Part shown: one piece after another, positions 7,328 to 13,820 of the stretch
Numbering within the stretch: the first letter of the stretch is position 1
How the letters are laid out: every line of letters starts with the position of its first letter
Assembly (NCBI GenBank): GCA_030837935.1
Contig: JAUQXU010000126.1
Location: 1-17,004, forward strand
Origin: Candidatus Brocadia sp.
GTDB taxonomy: Bacteria; Planctomycetota; Brocadiia; Brocadiales; Brocadiaceae
Direction of reading: 5' to 3'
DNA: 17,004 bases
Made by a program: the position numbers and the translations under genes
Notes under the pieces: generated by a model
What the model saw: only the letters and a program-made list of their open reading frames with translations
Told to the model about the DNA's origin: nothing
Database searches by the model: none

Positions 7328-8140
7328 ATGAAGCATTCATTTTCAAATTGGAAAGCGCGGATAATGCTTGCCCTCCTGTTTGTTGGGCCGATCGCCGGGC
7401 TGATATTTGCAACGCCTCTAACGGTACTTGCCGACAGGGTCGTGTTTAAAGGGGCCGGGTCCAGCGCTGAGGACATTGAACTGATCGTGAATGTGTTCCG
7501 GGAGGCTCTCGGCGAACCGGACAACGGTGGCGCACCGGGACCGCATTCCACTGGCCGCAGAGAAATCGACTGGGACGGGGTACCCGATGAGTATGCTGCG
7601 CCCAACTTCCTCCCCGCAGACTTTTTCAATGCCGCTACCGATCCGCGCGCCCGCGGGGCGTTGCTCTCTACACCGGGAACCGGCGTGCAGGTCAGCGCAG
7701 ATGGCGATAATTCAGCGCAGGCCGAGGTACGCTTCGGCCACATCAATCCCACCTACAGCACAATCTTCAAGACCTTCAGCGAGGAGCGATTGTTCTCTCC
7801 GGTAGGAAGTAACATTGTAGACTTGACCTTCTTTGTACCTGGCACGCAAGAGCCGGCGGTAGTACAGGGGTTTGGTGCAGTCTACACTGACGTGGATAAA
7901 CGAAAAAGCTCATTCAAGTACTTTGACAAAGATGGCCGATTATTGGGAAAGTTTAAAGTTCCTGAGTCCAACGAGGGGCTTTCGTTCCTGGGAGTGATGT
8001 TTGACCAGCCTGTGGTTGCCAGAGTGCAAATCAGATACGGGAAAGTACCCCTTGGCCCGAATGATAGCGTTAAAAAAGATGTGGCGGTGATGGATAATTT
8101 CATTTACAGCGAGCCGCAGGCTATACCCGAGGAGAATTAG
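7328..8140 (+). CDS. Secreted protein of unknown function
   Basis: 270 residues from ATG 7328, chosen because AAAGGAG lies seven bases upstream; a GTG at 7304 is an in-frame but poorer alternative. Signal peptide: basic start, hydrophobic core (about 11-30) and a VLA cleavage site near residue 35. The mature part resembles a widespread uncharacterised secreted family. Visible features are GRREIDWDGVPDEYAAPNFL (about 77-96), FSTPG-like LSTPGTGVQVSA, VRFGHINPTY, FFVPGTQEPAVVQGFGAVYTDVD and a beta-rich, jelly-roll-like second half. The family recall is from sequence memory and carries no known activity. It has its own promoter and stands alone. It is visibly GC-richer than the following abiV-like gene, possibly by transfer. 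No sorting tail is visible at the C-terminus. Confidence 0.8.
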   Translation: MKHSFSNWKARIMLALLFVGPIAGLIFATPLTVLADRVVFKGAGSSAEDIELIVNVFREALGEPDNGGAPGPHSTGRREIDWDGVPDEYAAPNFLPADFFNAATDPRARGALLSTPGTGVQVSADGDNSAQAEVRFGHINPTYSTIFKTFSEERLFSPVGSNIVDLTFFVPGTQEPAVVQGFGAVYTDVDKRKSSFKYFDKDGRLLGKFKVPESNEGLSFLGVMFDQPVVARVQIRYGKVPLGPNDSVKKDVAVMDNFIYSEPQAIPEEN

Positions 8141-8231
8141 AATTTCGTACCGAATTATGTAAGATGTCCCTATAATTTGAGGGTAAAAAGAGATAAAATT
8201 TCAGAAAAAGATTGAAGTGTTGAAGGAGCAA

Positions 8232-8250
8232 TTCGTTATTGAATAACGAA
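8232..8250. repeat. Perfect 19-bp palindrome between converging genes
   Basis: TTCGTTATT, central G, AATAACGAA. It lies 28 bp past the stop of the abiV-like gene (minus) and 91 bp past the stop of the secreted-protein gene (plus). It could act as a weak two-way terminator stem, but no T-run follows on either strand. Confidence 0.35.
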
Positions 8251-8278
8251 GGTTTGACCCTAACCCTCCTTAAAATTT

Positions 8279-9814
8279 TTATTTCTTCAAATTTTTAAAG
8301 TATTCCGACGCTTTTAACTGGATATAAACATCACAATATAGTTTTATTGCGGCAATTTCAGCCAGAGTAATGCGCGGCACTTTTCCTTTTTCTAACTTCA
8401 TATCTACTCCAAGCTGAATGGTATTATCAAGATCGGTGAAATCTCCAAGCTTGGCAAATTGTTTATGCACAGCTTCTTTCAAATCTGATTTTTTGTCCCA
8501 ATCTCCAAAAATTAGTAACGCTGATTTGAAAGCTTTAAAAAATTCATCAAAAGCATTTGCCTCTAGCCGCAAATGTATATCAATTTTACTGAATAGAGTA
8601 AGACCAAAAACATATGTCTTCGAAAATTCTTCTAGTTTCTTATGTTCCCGCATTAAAAATACGAAAATCCTACTAACTTTACCCATTTCATCCTCATTCA
8701 AAACCATTTTTGCTTCGTCCCAATTCATGGCGAGTCGTTTATCAACGGCTATATGGATTTTGATATTTTCTTTTTTATCGGCTTCTAGGTCTGCTATTTC
8801 TTCATAGTATTTTTCAATATCTTTTGGAACATTCCACCAAAACAACCCATTAGTTGCAATATTTAGGGCATTAGCAAAAATTTTTGTCATAAAAAAGCCA
8901 TGATCCCATAACCCGTGAAGGGGAATTGCTTTCGTGAAAATAAAATCAATCAACAATTCTGACTTTGCAAATTGTTTTGCTTCTTTTCTGTCTGATTTGT
9001 AAATCTTTATATTATTTACATCATCATTCCACTTTTGGAAAGCATTGTTTCTAATTGAATGAGATTGACTTTGAAGCCTCACTCGCATTTTATATTTTGG
9101 CTCAAATTTTTCTTTTTCCAATGGTTTTTGTCTTCTTATCTCTTTTTCGACTAAAGCACGCATTTCTTCTTCATTTTTCCGAAATACATCTCTCATCCAA
9201 GAAATCCAATCTTTGCCATTCTGAACCTCTTCTAATTTTTTAATTGAAGTTGAACCAAAAATAAATTTTCTCTTGTCTGGATCTTCTGTTGCCTTGAAAA
9301 ACCATTTAAGATTTTCAACATCCCCATCTTCAAATTTATCTGTGATGTGTGTTGTTTTCTCCAATTCCAATCTAGCCCTAACAAGTTTTACTAGATTTTC
9401 TGCTTCGCCTTTTTGAATTCGGTCATTTGGATTGGTGGGATTATTGGGATCTGTGTATAAATAAAAAAGCCTTCGCTCGTGTAAATTTGTTGCCAGTCCT
9501 TTACTTTCTTCAATTTGCTTTTTAGTAAATTTATTATCTCTAAACATTCTATCCCACAATGCCCAAAATATTTTCTTGATATGATCATCGAGAGCAATAA
9601 CCAAACCACCCCTTTCTTTACCAGCTATAGACACCGTAAAACCAATAGTCACCAATATAACCTTACCAATTTCTTCAAGTGCTAATAATGCCAAGTGAAA
9701 ACAAATATGATCAACGTTTTTGTTAAGTTCTCTTTCTGCAACGACCAACATACTCTCGGCATTTGCGAGGCATCGCTCACGGATTTTTTGTATTTCACTT
9801 GTTTCTTTAACCAT
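8279..9814 (-). CDS. AbiV-like HEPN protein, probable abortive-infection defence
   Basis: 511 residues from ATG 9814. A TTG at 9847 would add eleven residues, and neither start has a good ribosome binding site. The N-terminus matches the AbiV type of HEPN domain: a helical stretch around residues 12-60 with HLALLALEEIGK (EEIGK at 47-51), DDHIKKIFWAL (about 76-86) and ERRLFYLYTD (about 113-122). AbiV proteins block phage production, in the studied lactococcal case by interfering with translation. About 350 further helix-rich, lysine-rich residues have no family I recognise and make this much longer than classical AbiV (~200 residues). The gene is notably AT-rich and stands alone. Defence role is inferred from family and neighbourhood. 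Confidence 0.7.
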   Translation of the reverse strand: MVKETSEIQKIRERCLANAESMLVVAERELNKNVDHICFHLALLALEEIGKVILVTIGFTVSIAGKERGGLVIALDDHIKKIFWALWDRMFRDNKFTKKQIEESKGLATNLHERRLFYLYTDPNNPTNPNDRIQKGEAENLVKLVRARLELEKTTHITDKFEDGDVENLKWFFKATEDPDKRKFIFGSTSIKKLEEVQNGKDWISWMRDVFRKNEEEMRALVEKEIRRQKPLEKEKFEPKYKMRVRLQSQSHSIRNNAFQKWNDDVNNIKIYKSDRKEAKQFAKSELLIDFIFTKAIPLHGLWDHGFFMTKIFANALNIATNGLFWWNVPKDIEKYYEEIADLEADKKENIKIHIAVDKRLAMNWDEAKMVLNEDEMGKVSRIFVFLMREHKKLEEFSKTYVFGLTLFSKIDIHLRLEANAFDEFFKAFKSALLIFGDWDKKSDLKEAVHKQFAKLGDFTDLDNTIQLGVDMKLEKGKVPRITLAEIAAIKLYCDVYIQLKASEYFKNLKK

Positions 9815-10035
9815 TTTGTTAACTTGCTGTTTCAAAATTTCTATCAATCTGGTAAACGAGATACTGCAAATTCCATTTTACGTTATGCCAGTTATTATCT
9901 TTAATATTAAGCTCTCCTTTCCCAGCAGTTCCATCCAAAACTAAAAACATGGAATTAACATCTCTTATGAGAAGTAGATAAAATGTGTAGCCACTGCAAG
10001 AGCATTACGAATAAAAGCATCAAACGGGTCACCCA
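9815..10035. other. Intergenic region upstream of the abiV-like gene
   Basis: AT-rich with no supported gene. A TAAAAT hexamer on the minus strand near 9875 could be a -10 box, but no matching -35 is seen. A 23-codon frame on the minus strand (ATG 10036, reading MGDPFDAFIRNALAVATHFI) overlaps the stop of the transposase remnant as TAATG and is probably chance. Confidence 0.35.
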
Positions 10036-10173
10036 TTAGTGATTAATTTTTTCTAATCGCTTATTCATTTTATCTTCTTTAGATATCTTTGATTTCATAA
10101 GAGTTCCTCGCCAACTTATGGAAGAATAACCAAGACCAAACAAATTACCGATTTCTTGATTATTATACCAACT
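10036..10173 (-). pseudogene. C-terminal remnant of a REP-associated tyrosine transposase
   Basis: The minus-strand frame ending at 10036 reads NNQEIGNLFGLGYSSISWRG and then SKEDKMNKRLEKINH. This matches the C-terminal helix-turn-helix-like segment of REP-associated tyrosine transposases (TnpA_REP/RAYT), commonly of the form 'TNxEIGxLFGxxYSAVS...'. The catalytic N-terminal domain (HUH and Tyr) is missing: upstream sequence switches at about 10174 into an unrelated dispersed repeat. It is therefore a scrap, not a working transposase. Confidence 0.55.
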
Positions 10174-10255
10174 CAATCTCCATAATAATGCCGTAATGCA
10201 GGCGTGATCGGAGGTACTATAGGTTTTCAGTAAGTATCTTCTCAATCTGTTTTTG
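10174..10255 (-). repeat. Dispersed repeat R1, copy 1 (short)
   Basis: 82 bp shared with 11154-11306 and 12927-13074. The common end on the plus strand is TCCATAATAATGCCGT. In the minus-strand sense the family carries the end of a reading frame (...KKQIEKILTENL, stop) and a conserved tail. This copy retains only about a dozen codons before similarity stops near 10255. Confidence 0.75.
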
Positions 10256-10404
10256 GCAAAAACCAAACCTGAAAATCGATAAAAAATACTTTAAGATGGA
10301 TGTCATAATTTTTCCCATTTCCATGAACTTTTAGTTCATGCACAAAAGAAGTAGATGGTTTATAAACTTTGTATTTGTACTGTGTTAAGGAACGTGGCTG
10401 TTTC
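10256..10404. other. Intergenic region with a small hairpin
   Basis: Noncoding. CATGAAC (10322-10328) and GTTCATG (10334-10340) form a perfect seven-base stem with a five-base loop, 65 bp past the stop of the DUF5615 gene. No T-run follows on the minus strand, so terminator function is doubtful. Confidence 0.35.
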
Positions 10405-10761
10405 CTATATTTTCCGTTTACGAATACGGATAGCTCCTGCCATAATAACGGTAAATGCTTGGTCTAACTCTGCGCCATGTTTATTTAAAGCCGAAGCAAT
10501 CACTTCCGCCTTATTCATCGGGGATAACCCCGTCAAACGGATAAGTATGACACCTAACATCAGGCGGCGCTGTAAAAATACCAATTCCCCAAAATCCTTA
10601 TCTGCTGTTAATAACAGATATCTTCCCCTGTTCGCAAGATCAAGCACATTCTCATCTGAAATCCCCGGTTCCATTTCAGCAACGTACCATACCTGATGAC
10701 CATCTTGCCTTAAACGCTCTACTATCTGCCGATCTACACTTTCATCTGCCAGACAGTTCAA
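10405..10761 (-). CDS. DUF5615 PIN-like protein, probable toxin
   Basis: 118 residues. The N-terminus NCLADESVDRQIVERLRQDG and the central TADKDFGELVF are characteristic of DUF5615 proteins, a PIN-like nuclease fold with acidic residues here at Asp6, Glu7 and the DKDFGE motif (about 55-60). The start is TTG 10761, required to include the conserved LADE segment. It overlaps the upstream DUF433 stop as TTGA, and AGGAGG lies just upstream inside that gene. DUF433-DUF5615 pairs are widespread and treated as putative TA modules, with DUF433 the antitoxin. RNase activity is inferred from the fold only. It appears intact. Confidence 0.85.
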   Translation of the reverse strand: MNCLADESVDRQIVERLRQDGHQVWYVAEMEPGISDENVLDLANRGRYLLLTADKDFGELVFLQRRLMLGVILIRLTGLSPMNKAEVIASALNKHGAELDQAFTVIMAGAIRIRKRKI

Positions 10762-10991
10762 ACTACCTCCTGAATCGGATAAACTACCTCATCCCGTAAT
10801 GAATCAGCCGCAAACGACAAGGCTGCTTGAATGGCATCGCGGGTAAGATGGGGGTGAGCGTCGAGAATTTGCTCGATAGTTTCACCGGCAGCAAGCTTAT
10901 CTAAAATAAGCTCTACGGTAATGCGTGTTCCAGCAATAACCGGTTTACCCATCATTACCGCAGGGTCTGATAGGATTAATTTTTTCTGCAT
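10758..10991 (-). CDS. DUF433 protein, probable antitoxin
   Basis: 77 residues from ATG 10991, chosen because AAAGGAG lies six bases upstream; a longer frame to 11048 lacks such a signal. The sequence LILSDPAVMMGKPVIAGTRI, followed by VELILDKLAAGETIEQIL, is the standard DUF433 signature, a small winged or helix-turn-helix-type DNA-binding domain. It lies first in a two-gene operon with DUF5615 and overlaps it by four bases. The ribosome binding site is part of a small palindrome (TCCTTTCAAAGGA, about 10997-11009). An inverted repeat ATAGTT-N6-AACTAT at 11060-11077 may be its operator. Confidence 0.88.
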   Translation of the reverse strand: MQKKLILSDPAVMMGKPVIAGTRITVELILDKLAAGETIEQILDAHPHLTRDAIQAALSFAADSLRDEVVYPIQEVV

Positions 10992-11059
10992 TTTTTCTCC
11001 TTTCAAAGGACATATCGTCTTACATTCAAGACTTTGGGAAAGTGTCACTAACTACAAGG

Positions 11060-11077
11060 ATAGTTGTTCCAAACTAT
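11060..11077. promoter_or_regulatory. Possible operator upstream of the DUF433/DUF5615 pair
   Basis: ATAGTT (11060-11065), six bases, AACTAT (11072-11077), 69 bp upstream of the DUF433 ATG. TA antitoxins commonly bind such palindromes to repress their own operon. No convincing -35/-10 pair can be placed, so the role is tentative. Confidence 0.3.
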
Positions 11078-11153
11078 ATTTGCCATATTACCAAAAGAGA
11101 AAATTACCGTCAAAATATTTTCCAGGTTCAAAGTCATCGTAATGTTTGTTGAG

Positions 11154-11306
11154 CAATCTCCATAATAATGCCGTGATACAGGGGTGATCGGAGGTACTAT
11201 AAGTTTTCGGCAAGTGTCTTCTTAATCTGTTTTTTGATATTTCGTGCTTCGGTAGCAAGATGATAAAGATGTTTCCGTGGGAATCTTTCTGTGGCTTCAG
11301 CAATCC
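11154..11306 (-). repeat. Dispersed repeat R1, copy 2
   Basis: 153 bp, closely matching copy 3 throughout and copy 1 over its first ~80 bp. In minus-strand sense it encodes IAEATERFPRKHLYHLATEA, then RNIKKQIKKTLAENL and a stop at 11197-11199. It ends at the shared boundary TCCATAATAATGCCGT. The upstream (5') coding part is absent, replaced by unrelated sequence at about 11307. Confidence 0.75.
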
Positions 11307-11374
11307 ATAACCCGAACGAGTCGGAAAAGAAAGTCCTTCTGTTTCCTCACACAAAGCCACCAAGCCACAAAGAT

Positions 11375-11510
11375 TTATGGTATATCCGCATTAATTATTC
11401 TTGATATTCCATCCTTCATAAACACTTTCAAGCAATCCTGGTCCAAGTTCCCTATGCATTGCAACTGCAGCATCAACTATAATTTTCCCAATTTCATTTT
11501 CATTCATCAT
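11375..11510 (-). pseudogene. GxxExxY-family gene with internal deletion
   Basis: From ATG 11510 the minus strand reads MNENEIGKIIVDAAVAMHRE, then LGPGLLESVYE, the conserved N-terminus of the ~125-residue GxxExxY family (function unknown, PD-(D/E)XK-nuclease-like). It stops after 39 codons at 11391. In another frame the end reads MKDGISRIINADIP and stops at 11375, matching the family's usual C-terminal 'KDGIxRIIN'. The middle ~80 codons are missing. The two halves meet at TTTATGAA, which fits both original reading frames, so the deletion probably occurred between short direct repeats. Not functional. Confidence 0.75.
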
Positions 11511-11940
11511 TCTTAGCGACTTCGTGTCTCTGTGTGATTACCTCTCTTATTCGTTTGTTTTCCCAGCATCCTTCAAATATATCAAGGATAATCTAAAAGT
11601 CCGGCGCAATTCTCGCTATGTCGCGGAAGATACGTATGCCGGGTGGGGACTTTTTAGTTGATTACACAGGGTATGAGGAACATCAACCGGCAAGACTGGG
11701 GAAACGACCGATTCCTTCCCGAGGGTCATCCGGATCATTGTAAATATCTTCATCTGCTTTGCGGATGAAATCATCCACCGTGCTTTTTATTGGCAACGGA
11801 ATGAGCTTTTTAGATTATTATTGCTTATTATTTCCAACTATCAATTACAAAAAATAAAACACTTCATATATTTTCAAAAAATGTACGTTTTCGTTCAGAC
11901 ACTATTTAACGGAAGTTCAATCCTCGCCACTCTCACTTCG
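11511..11940. other. Gene-poor stretch with a coding remnant
   Basis: No intact gene. On the minus strand 11683-11790 encodes VDDFIRKADEDIYNDPDDPR, then EGIGRFPSLAG and a stop. Its composition is convincingly protein-like, but it is preceded by in-frame stops at about 11810-11820 and no start is visible. It is probably the end of a decayed gene of unknown family. At 11885-11912 there is a repeat-like match to 115-140. Confidence 0.4.
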
Positions 11941-12897
11941 CTATTCCACCGCATTCCCAAAGGAGTCGTTCGTCTCGGCTGTGTTCCTGATATCAGGGCT
12001 GCCCTGGCGCCAAATCTGGTTATCCGTGGAGGAAAGACCTGCGGCAGAACCGTACAGGACGTTCGCCGCACCAGCGTCGACGCTGACCCCGACGTCCTCG
12101 TCGGGGACCCCCACGGTCAGGTCGTCGAAGCCGTCACCATTGAAATCGCCCACAGCAAGGGCAGACCCGAAGGCGTCGAACAACTCGGCTGCGCCCAGGA
12201 TATCAAGACTGTTCTGGTGCCAAATCTGGTTATCCGTGGAGGAAAGACCTGCGGCAGAACCGTACAGGACGTTCACCGCACCGGCATCGATGTCCCCGAT
12301 GTCCTCGTCGGGTACCCCAACGGCCAGGTCGTCGAAGCCATCGCCATTGAAGTCGCCCGCAGCCAGGGCAGACCCGAAGGCATCGAACAATTCTGCTGTG
12401 TCCAGGATATCAAGACTGTCCTGGTGCCAAATCTGGTTACCAGTGGAAGAGAGACCAACAGAGGAGCCGTAAATGACGTTCACCGCACCAGCGCTGACGA
12501 TGCCCATAATATCCTCCCCGGGTACTCCCACGGCAAGGTCGTCGAAGCCGTCGCCATTGAAGTCGCCCGCAGCCAGGGCAGACCCGAAGGCATCGAACAA
12601 TTTGGCTGTGTCCAGAATATCAAGACTATCCTGATGCCAAATCTGATTACCACTGGAAGAGAGACCAACAGAGGAACCGTAAATGACGTTCACCGCACCA
12701 GCGTTGACGATGCCCCCGACGTCCTCTCCGGAAACCCCCACGACCAGGTCATCGAATCCATCGCCATTGAAGTCTGCGTGGATGGTAAGAGGCGCTGCAC
12801 ATGCCTCGAAAATCGCCATGCCAAGAAGCCCACACAGCATCAACAAAACGCATAGCACCAATGGAATAACCGTGAAATTTTTGGTTCTGATTTTCAT
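11941..12897 (-). CDS. Secreted FG-GAP repeat protein, probably truncated
   Basis: 318 residues from ATG 12897, preceded by AAGGG at suitable spacing; the frame extends upstream into repeat R1 but that is not needed. Signal peptide with hydrophobic core about 11-32 and ACAA near the cleavage point. Four FG-GAP units follow, each with the calcium-binding loop DFNGDGFDDL and a VYGS-like strand (VNVIYGSSVGLSS). The loop codons start at 12774, 12564, 12354 and 12147, giving periods of 210, 210 and 207 bp. Such units form integrin-type beta-propellers of seven blades, used in adhesion or cell-surface structures. Here the protein stops just after DSFGNAVE, at the beginning of a fifth unit. It is either a shortened gene or a partial propeller. 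Location: exported, cell surface or periplasm. Confidence 0.85.
   Translation of the reverse strand: MKIRTKNFTVIPLVLCVLLMLCGLLGMAIFEACAAPLTIHADFNGDGFDDLVVGVSGEDVGGIVNAGAVNVIYGSSVGLSSSGNQIWHQDSLDILDTAKLFDAFGSALAAGDFNGDGFDDLAVGVPGEDIMGIVSAGAVNVIYGSSVGLSSTGNQIWHQDSLDILDTAELFDAFGSALAAGDFNGDGFDDLAVGVPDEDIGDIDAGAVNVLYGSAAGLSSTDNQIWHQNSLDILGAAELFDAFGSALAVGDFNGDGFDDLTVGVPDEDVGVSVDAGAANVLYGSAAGLSSTDNQIWRQGSPDIRNTAETNDSFGNAVE
11960..12780. repeat. Tandem DNA repeats of ~207-210 bp inside the FG-GAP gene
   Basis: Units are very similar at nucleotide level, including silent positions. GCAGACCCGAAGGC recurs near 12160, 12370 and 12580, for example. This indicates recent duplication or gene conversion, so the copy number is likely variable between strains. 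Confidence 0.8.
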
Positions 12898-12926
12898 AAG
12901 CCAACCCTTCATATTTTTAGAATTTA

Positions 12927-13074
12927 TCCATAATAATGCCGTAATGGAGGCGTGATCTGAGGTACTATAAGTTTTCAGCAAGTATCATCTCAACCTGTTT
13001 TTTGATATTTCGTGCTTCGGCAGCAAGATGATAAAGATGTTCCCGTGGGAATCTTTCTGTGACTTCAGCAATCC
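12927..13074 (-). repeat. Dispersed repeat R1, copy 3 (longest)
   Basis: 148 bp matching copy 2 closely; it also includes the start-proximal part listed as the small ORF at 12965-13090. The shared boundary TCCATAATAATGCCGT lies 30 bp upstream of the FG-GAP start codon, so the repeat probably supplies part of that gene's upstream region. Confidence 0.75.
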
Positions 13075-13090
13075 TTTCCGGGCATTCCAT
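12965..13090 (-). pseudogene. 41-codon reading frame in repeat R1
   Basis: Reads MECPERIAEVTERFPREHLY, then HLAAEARNIKKQVEMILAEN and L, then stop; the open frame continues upstream as GHKAPKRGVYLFA before a stop near the end of hicA. Copy 2 keeps the same frame with mostly conservative changes (A/V, K/E, T/A), so this was once a real protein end. Predicted two-helix composition; no family recognised. Probably a remnant rather than an expressed gene. Confidence 0.4.
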
Positions 13091-13147
13091 GGCGAACAGA
13101 TAAACACCTCTTTTCGGCGCTTTGTGTCCGACGTCACTTGCTAATTT

Positions 13148-13378
13148 TTACAGGCAATTCCATTCATCTGCGGTAATTTCTTTGCCTATTATTTCTTCTA
13201 CTTCCCGGATCATCATTCGAAGCTGAGGAATAGAGTATTCAGTATTAGATGGAATTGACAGACGATGTCGTTTATAAACCACAAACTGATACCTTGTTCC
13301 AGAAAAGGGTCCGTCAAAACCAAGTATTCGTAACCGACAAATGAAATCCCGACGTTTACACGGTGTCCATCGGCTCAC
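13148..13378 (-). CDS. hicA: HicA-family toxin, possibly inactive
   Basis: 76 residues from GTG 13378, inside the 3' end of hicB (23-base overlap). CKRRDFICRLRILGFDGPFS, then GTRYQFVVYKRHRLSIPSN fits the compact double-stranded-RNA-binding fold of HicA (YcfA) mRNA interferases, and the tail YSIPQLRMMIREVEEIIGK is typical of this subfamily. HicA enzymes normally use a histidine in the 'GS/GT-x-H' segment; here that place holds tyrosine (SGTRYQF). If the alignment is right, the toxin has lost its catalytic residue. This would fit the frameshifted antitoxin next to it. A histidine three residues after YK (HRL) is a less likely substitute. Confidence 0.8.
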   Translation of the reverse strand: MSRWTPCKRRDFICRLRILGFDGPFSGTRYQFVVYKRHRLSIPSNTEYSIPQLRMMIREVEEIIGKEITADEWNCL

Positions 13379-13632
13379 TCATTGGCTCCCTATTTAAATC
13401 AATGTCTCCAATTACCGGTAAAGAATGCCCCAGTTTTAATCCTAACAGAATCCAATCTTCGAGTGTTGAACGTAACTCATTTTCACACTCTCGTAAAGTA
13501 CTACCAAATGCTATAACTCCTTTACATATAGGAATTCTTCCGGCAAATGTACCATCTTCGAGCTTATCATAAAAGAGCCTGCGCCATAGCGTGTCCTACA
13601 TATTCGCTCAGGACATATCGTATTAAAGGCAT
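13356..13632 (-). pseudogene. hicB: HicB-family antitoxin, frameshifted
   Basis: From ATG 13632 the frame reads MPLIRYVLSEYVGHAMAQAL and stops after 21 codons. One frame over it continues YDKLEDGTFAGRIPICKGVI, AFGSTLRECENELRSTLEDW and ends at 13356 with REPMSEPMDTV. Removing one base from the run of four A at 13571-13574 (T on the coding strand) restores a 91-residue HicB-like protein with the RNase-H-like fold seen in HicB. HicB normally neutralises HicA and represses the operon. No internal start can rescue the second part. The repeat copy ending at 13641 lies directly upstream, and no ribosome binding site is visible. Confidence 0.8.
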
Positions 13633-13640
13633 ATCGCACA

Positions 13641-13694
13641 CAACAAAACCATGGTGCGATGGGTTCACTTCGTTTAACCCATCCTACCCGACTA
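13641..13694. repeat. Dispersed hairpin repeat R2, copy A
   Basis: Contains CAACAAAACCATGGTG and the inverted arms GATGGGTT / AACCCATC around CACTTCGTTT. The same unit occurs at 15312-15388 and, interrupted, at 16175-16405. It lies nine bases upstream of the hicB start, so it may have replaced that operon's natural control region. Confidence 0.8.
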
Positions 13695-13759
13695 TGAAAT
13701 ACAAAAAATTGTTAATGAGTTGAGTCGTGATAATAGCTTGAGAGGCAAAATAAACACGA

Positions 13760-13785
13760 TTAAAAAACAGGTAATTGTTTTTTAA
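13760..13785 (-). terminator. Likely terminator of the secreted-protein/acyltransferase operon
   Basis: TTAAAAAACA (13760-13769), loop GGTAAT, TGTTTTTTAA (13776-13785): a perfect ten-base AT-rich stem 35 bp past the acyltransferase stop. On the minus strand the 3' arm supplies the run of six T. Confidence 0.5.
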
Positions 13786-13820
13786 GATGCAACTCCGACC
13801 CTGCCCTCCGATACCCTTTT

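Noticed and set aside
8232..8250. Palindrome considered as a standard rho-independent terminator
   Set aside because: No T-run follows on either strand; retained only as a repeat.
11960..12780. Regular ~210-bp repeats considered as a CRISPR-like array
   Set aside because: Units are long, coding and contiguous, with no short repeat/spacer pattern and no cas genes; they are FG-GAP units.
11821..12855. 344-codon plus-strand open frame
   Set aside because: It is antisense to the FG-GAP gene. The repeated peptide pattern merely mirrors the tandem repeats, and the minus strand has the signal peptide, calcium loops and ribosome binding site.
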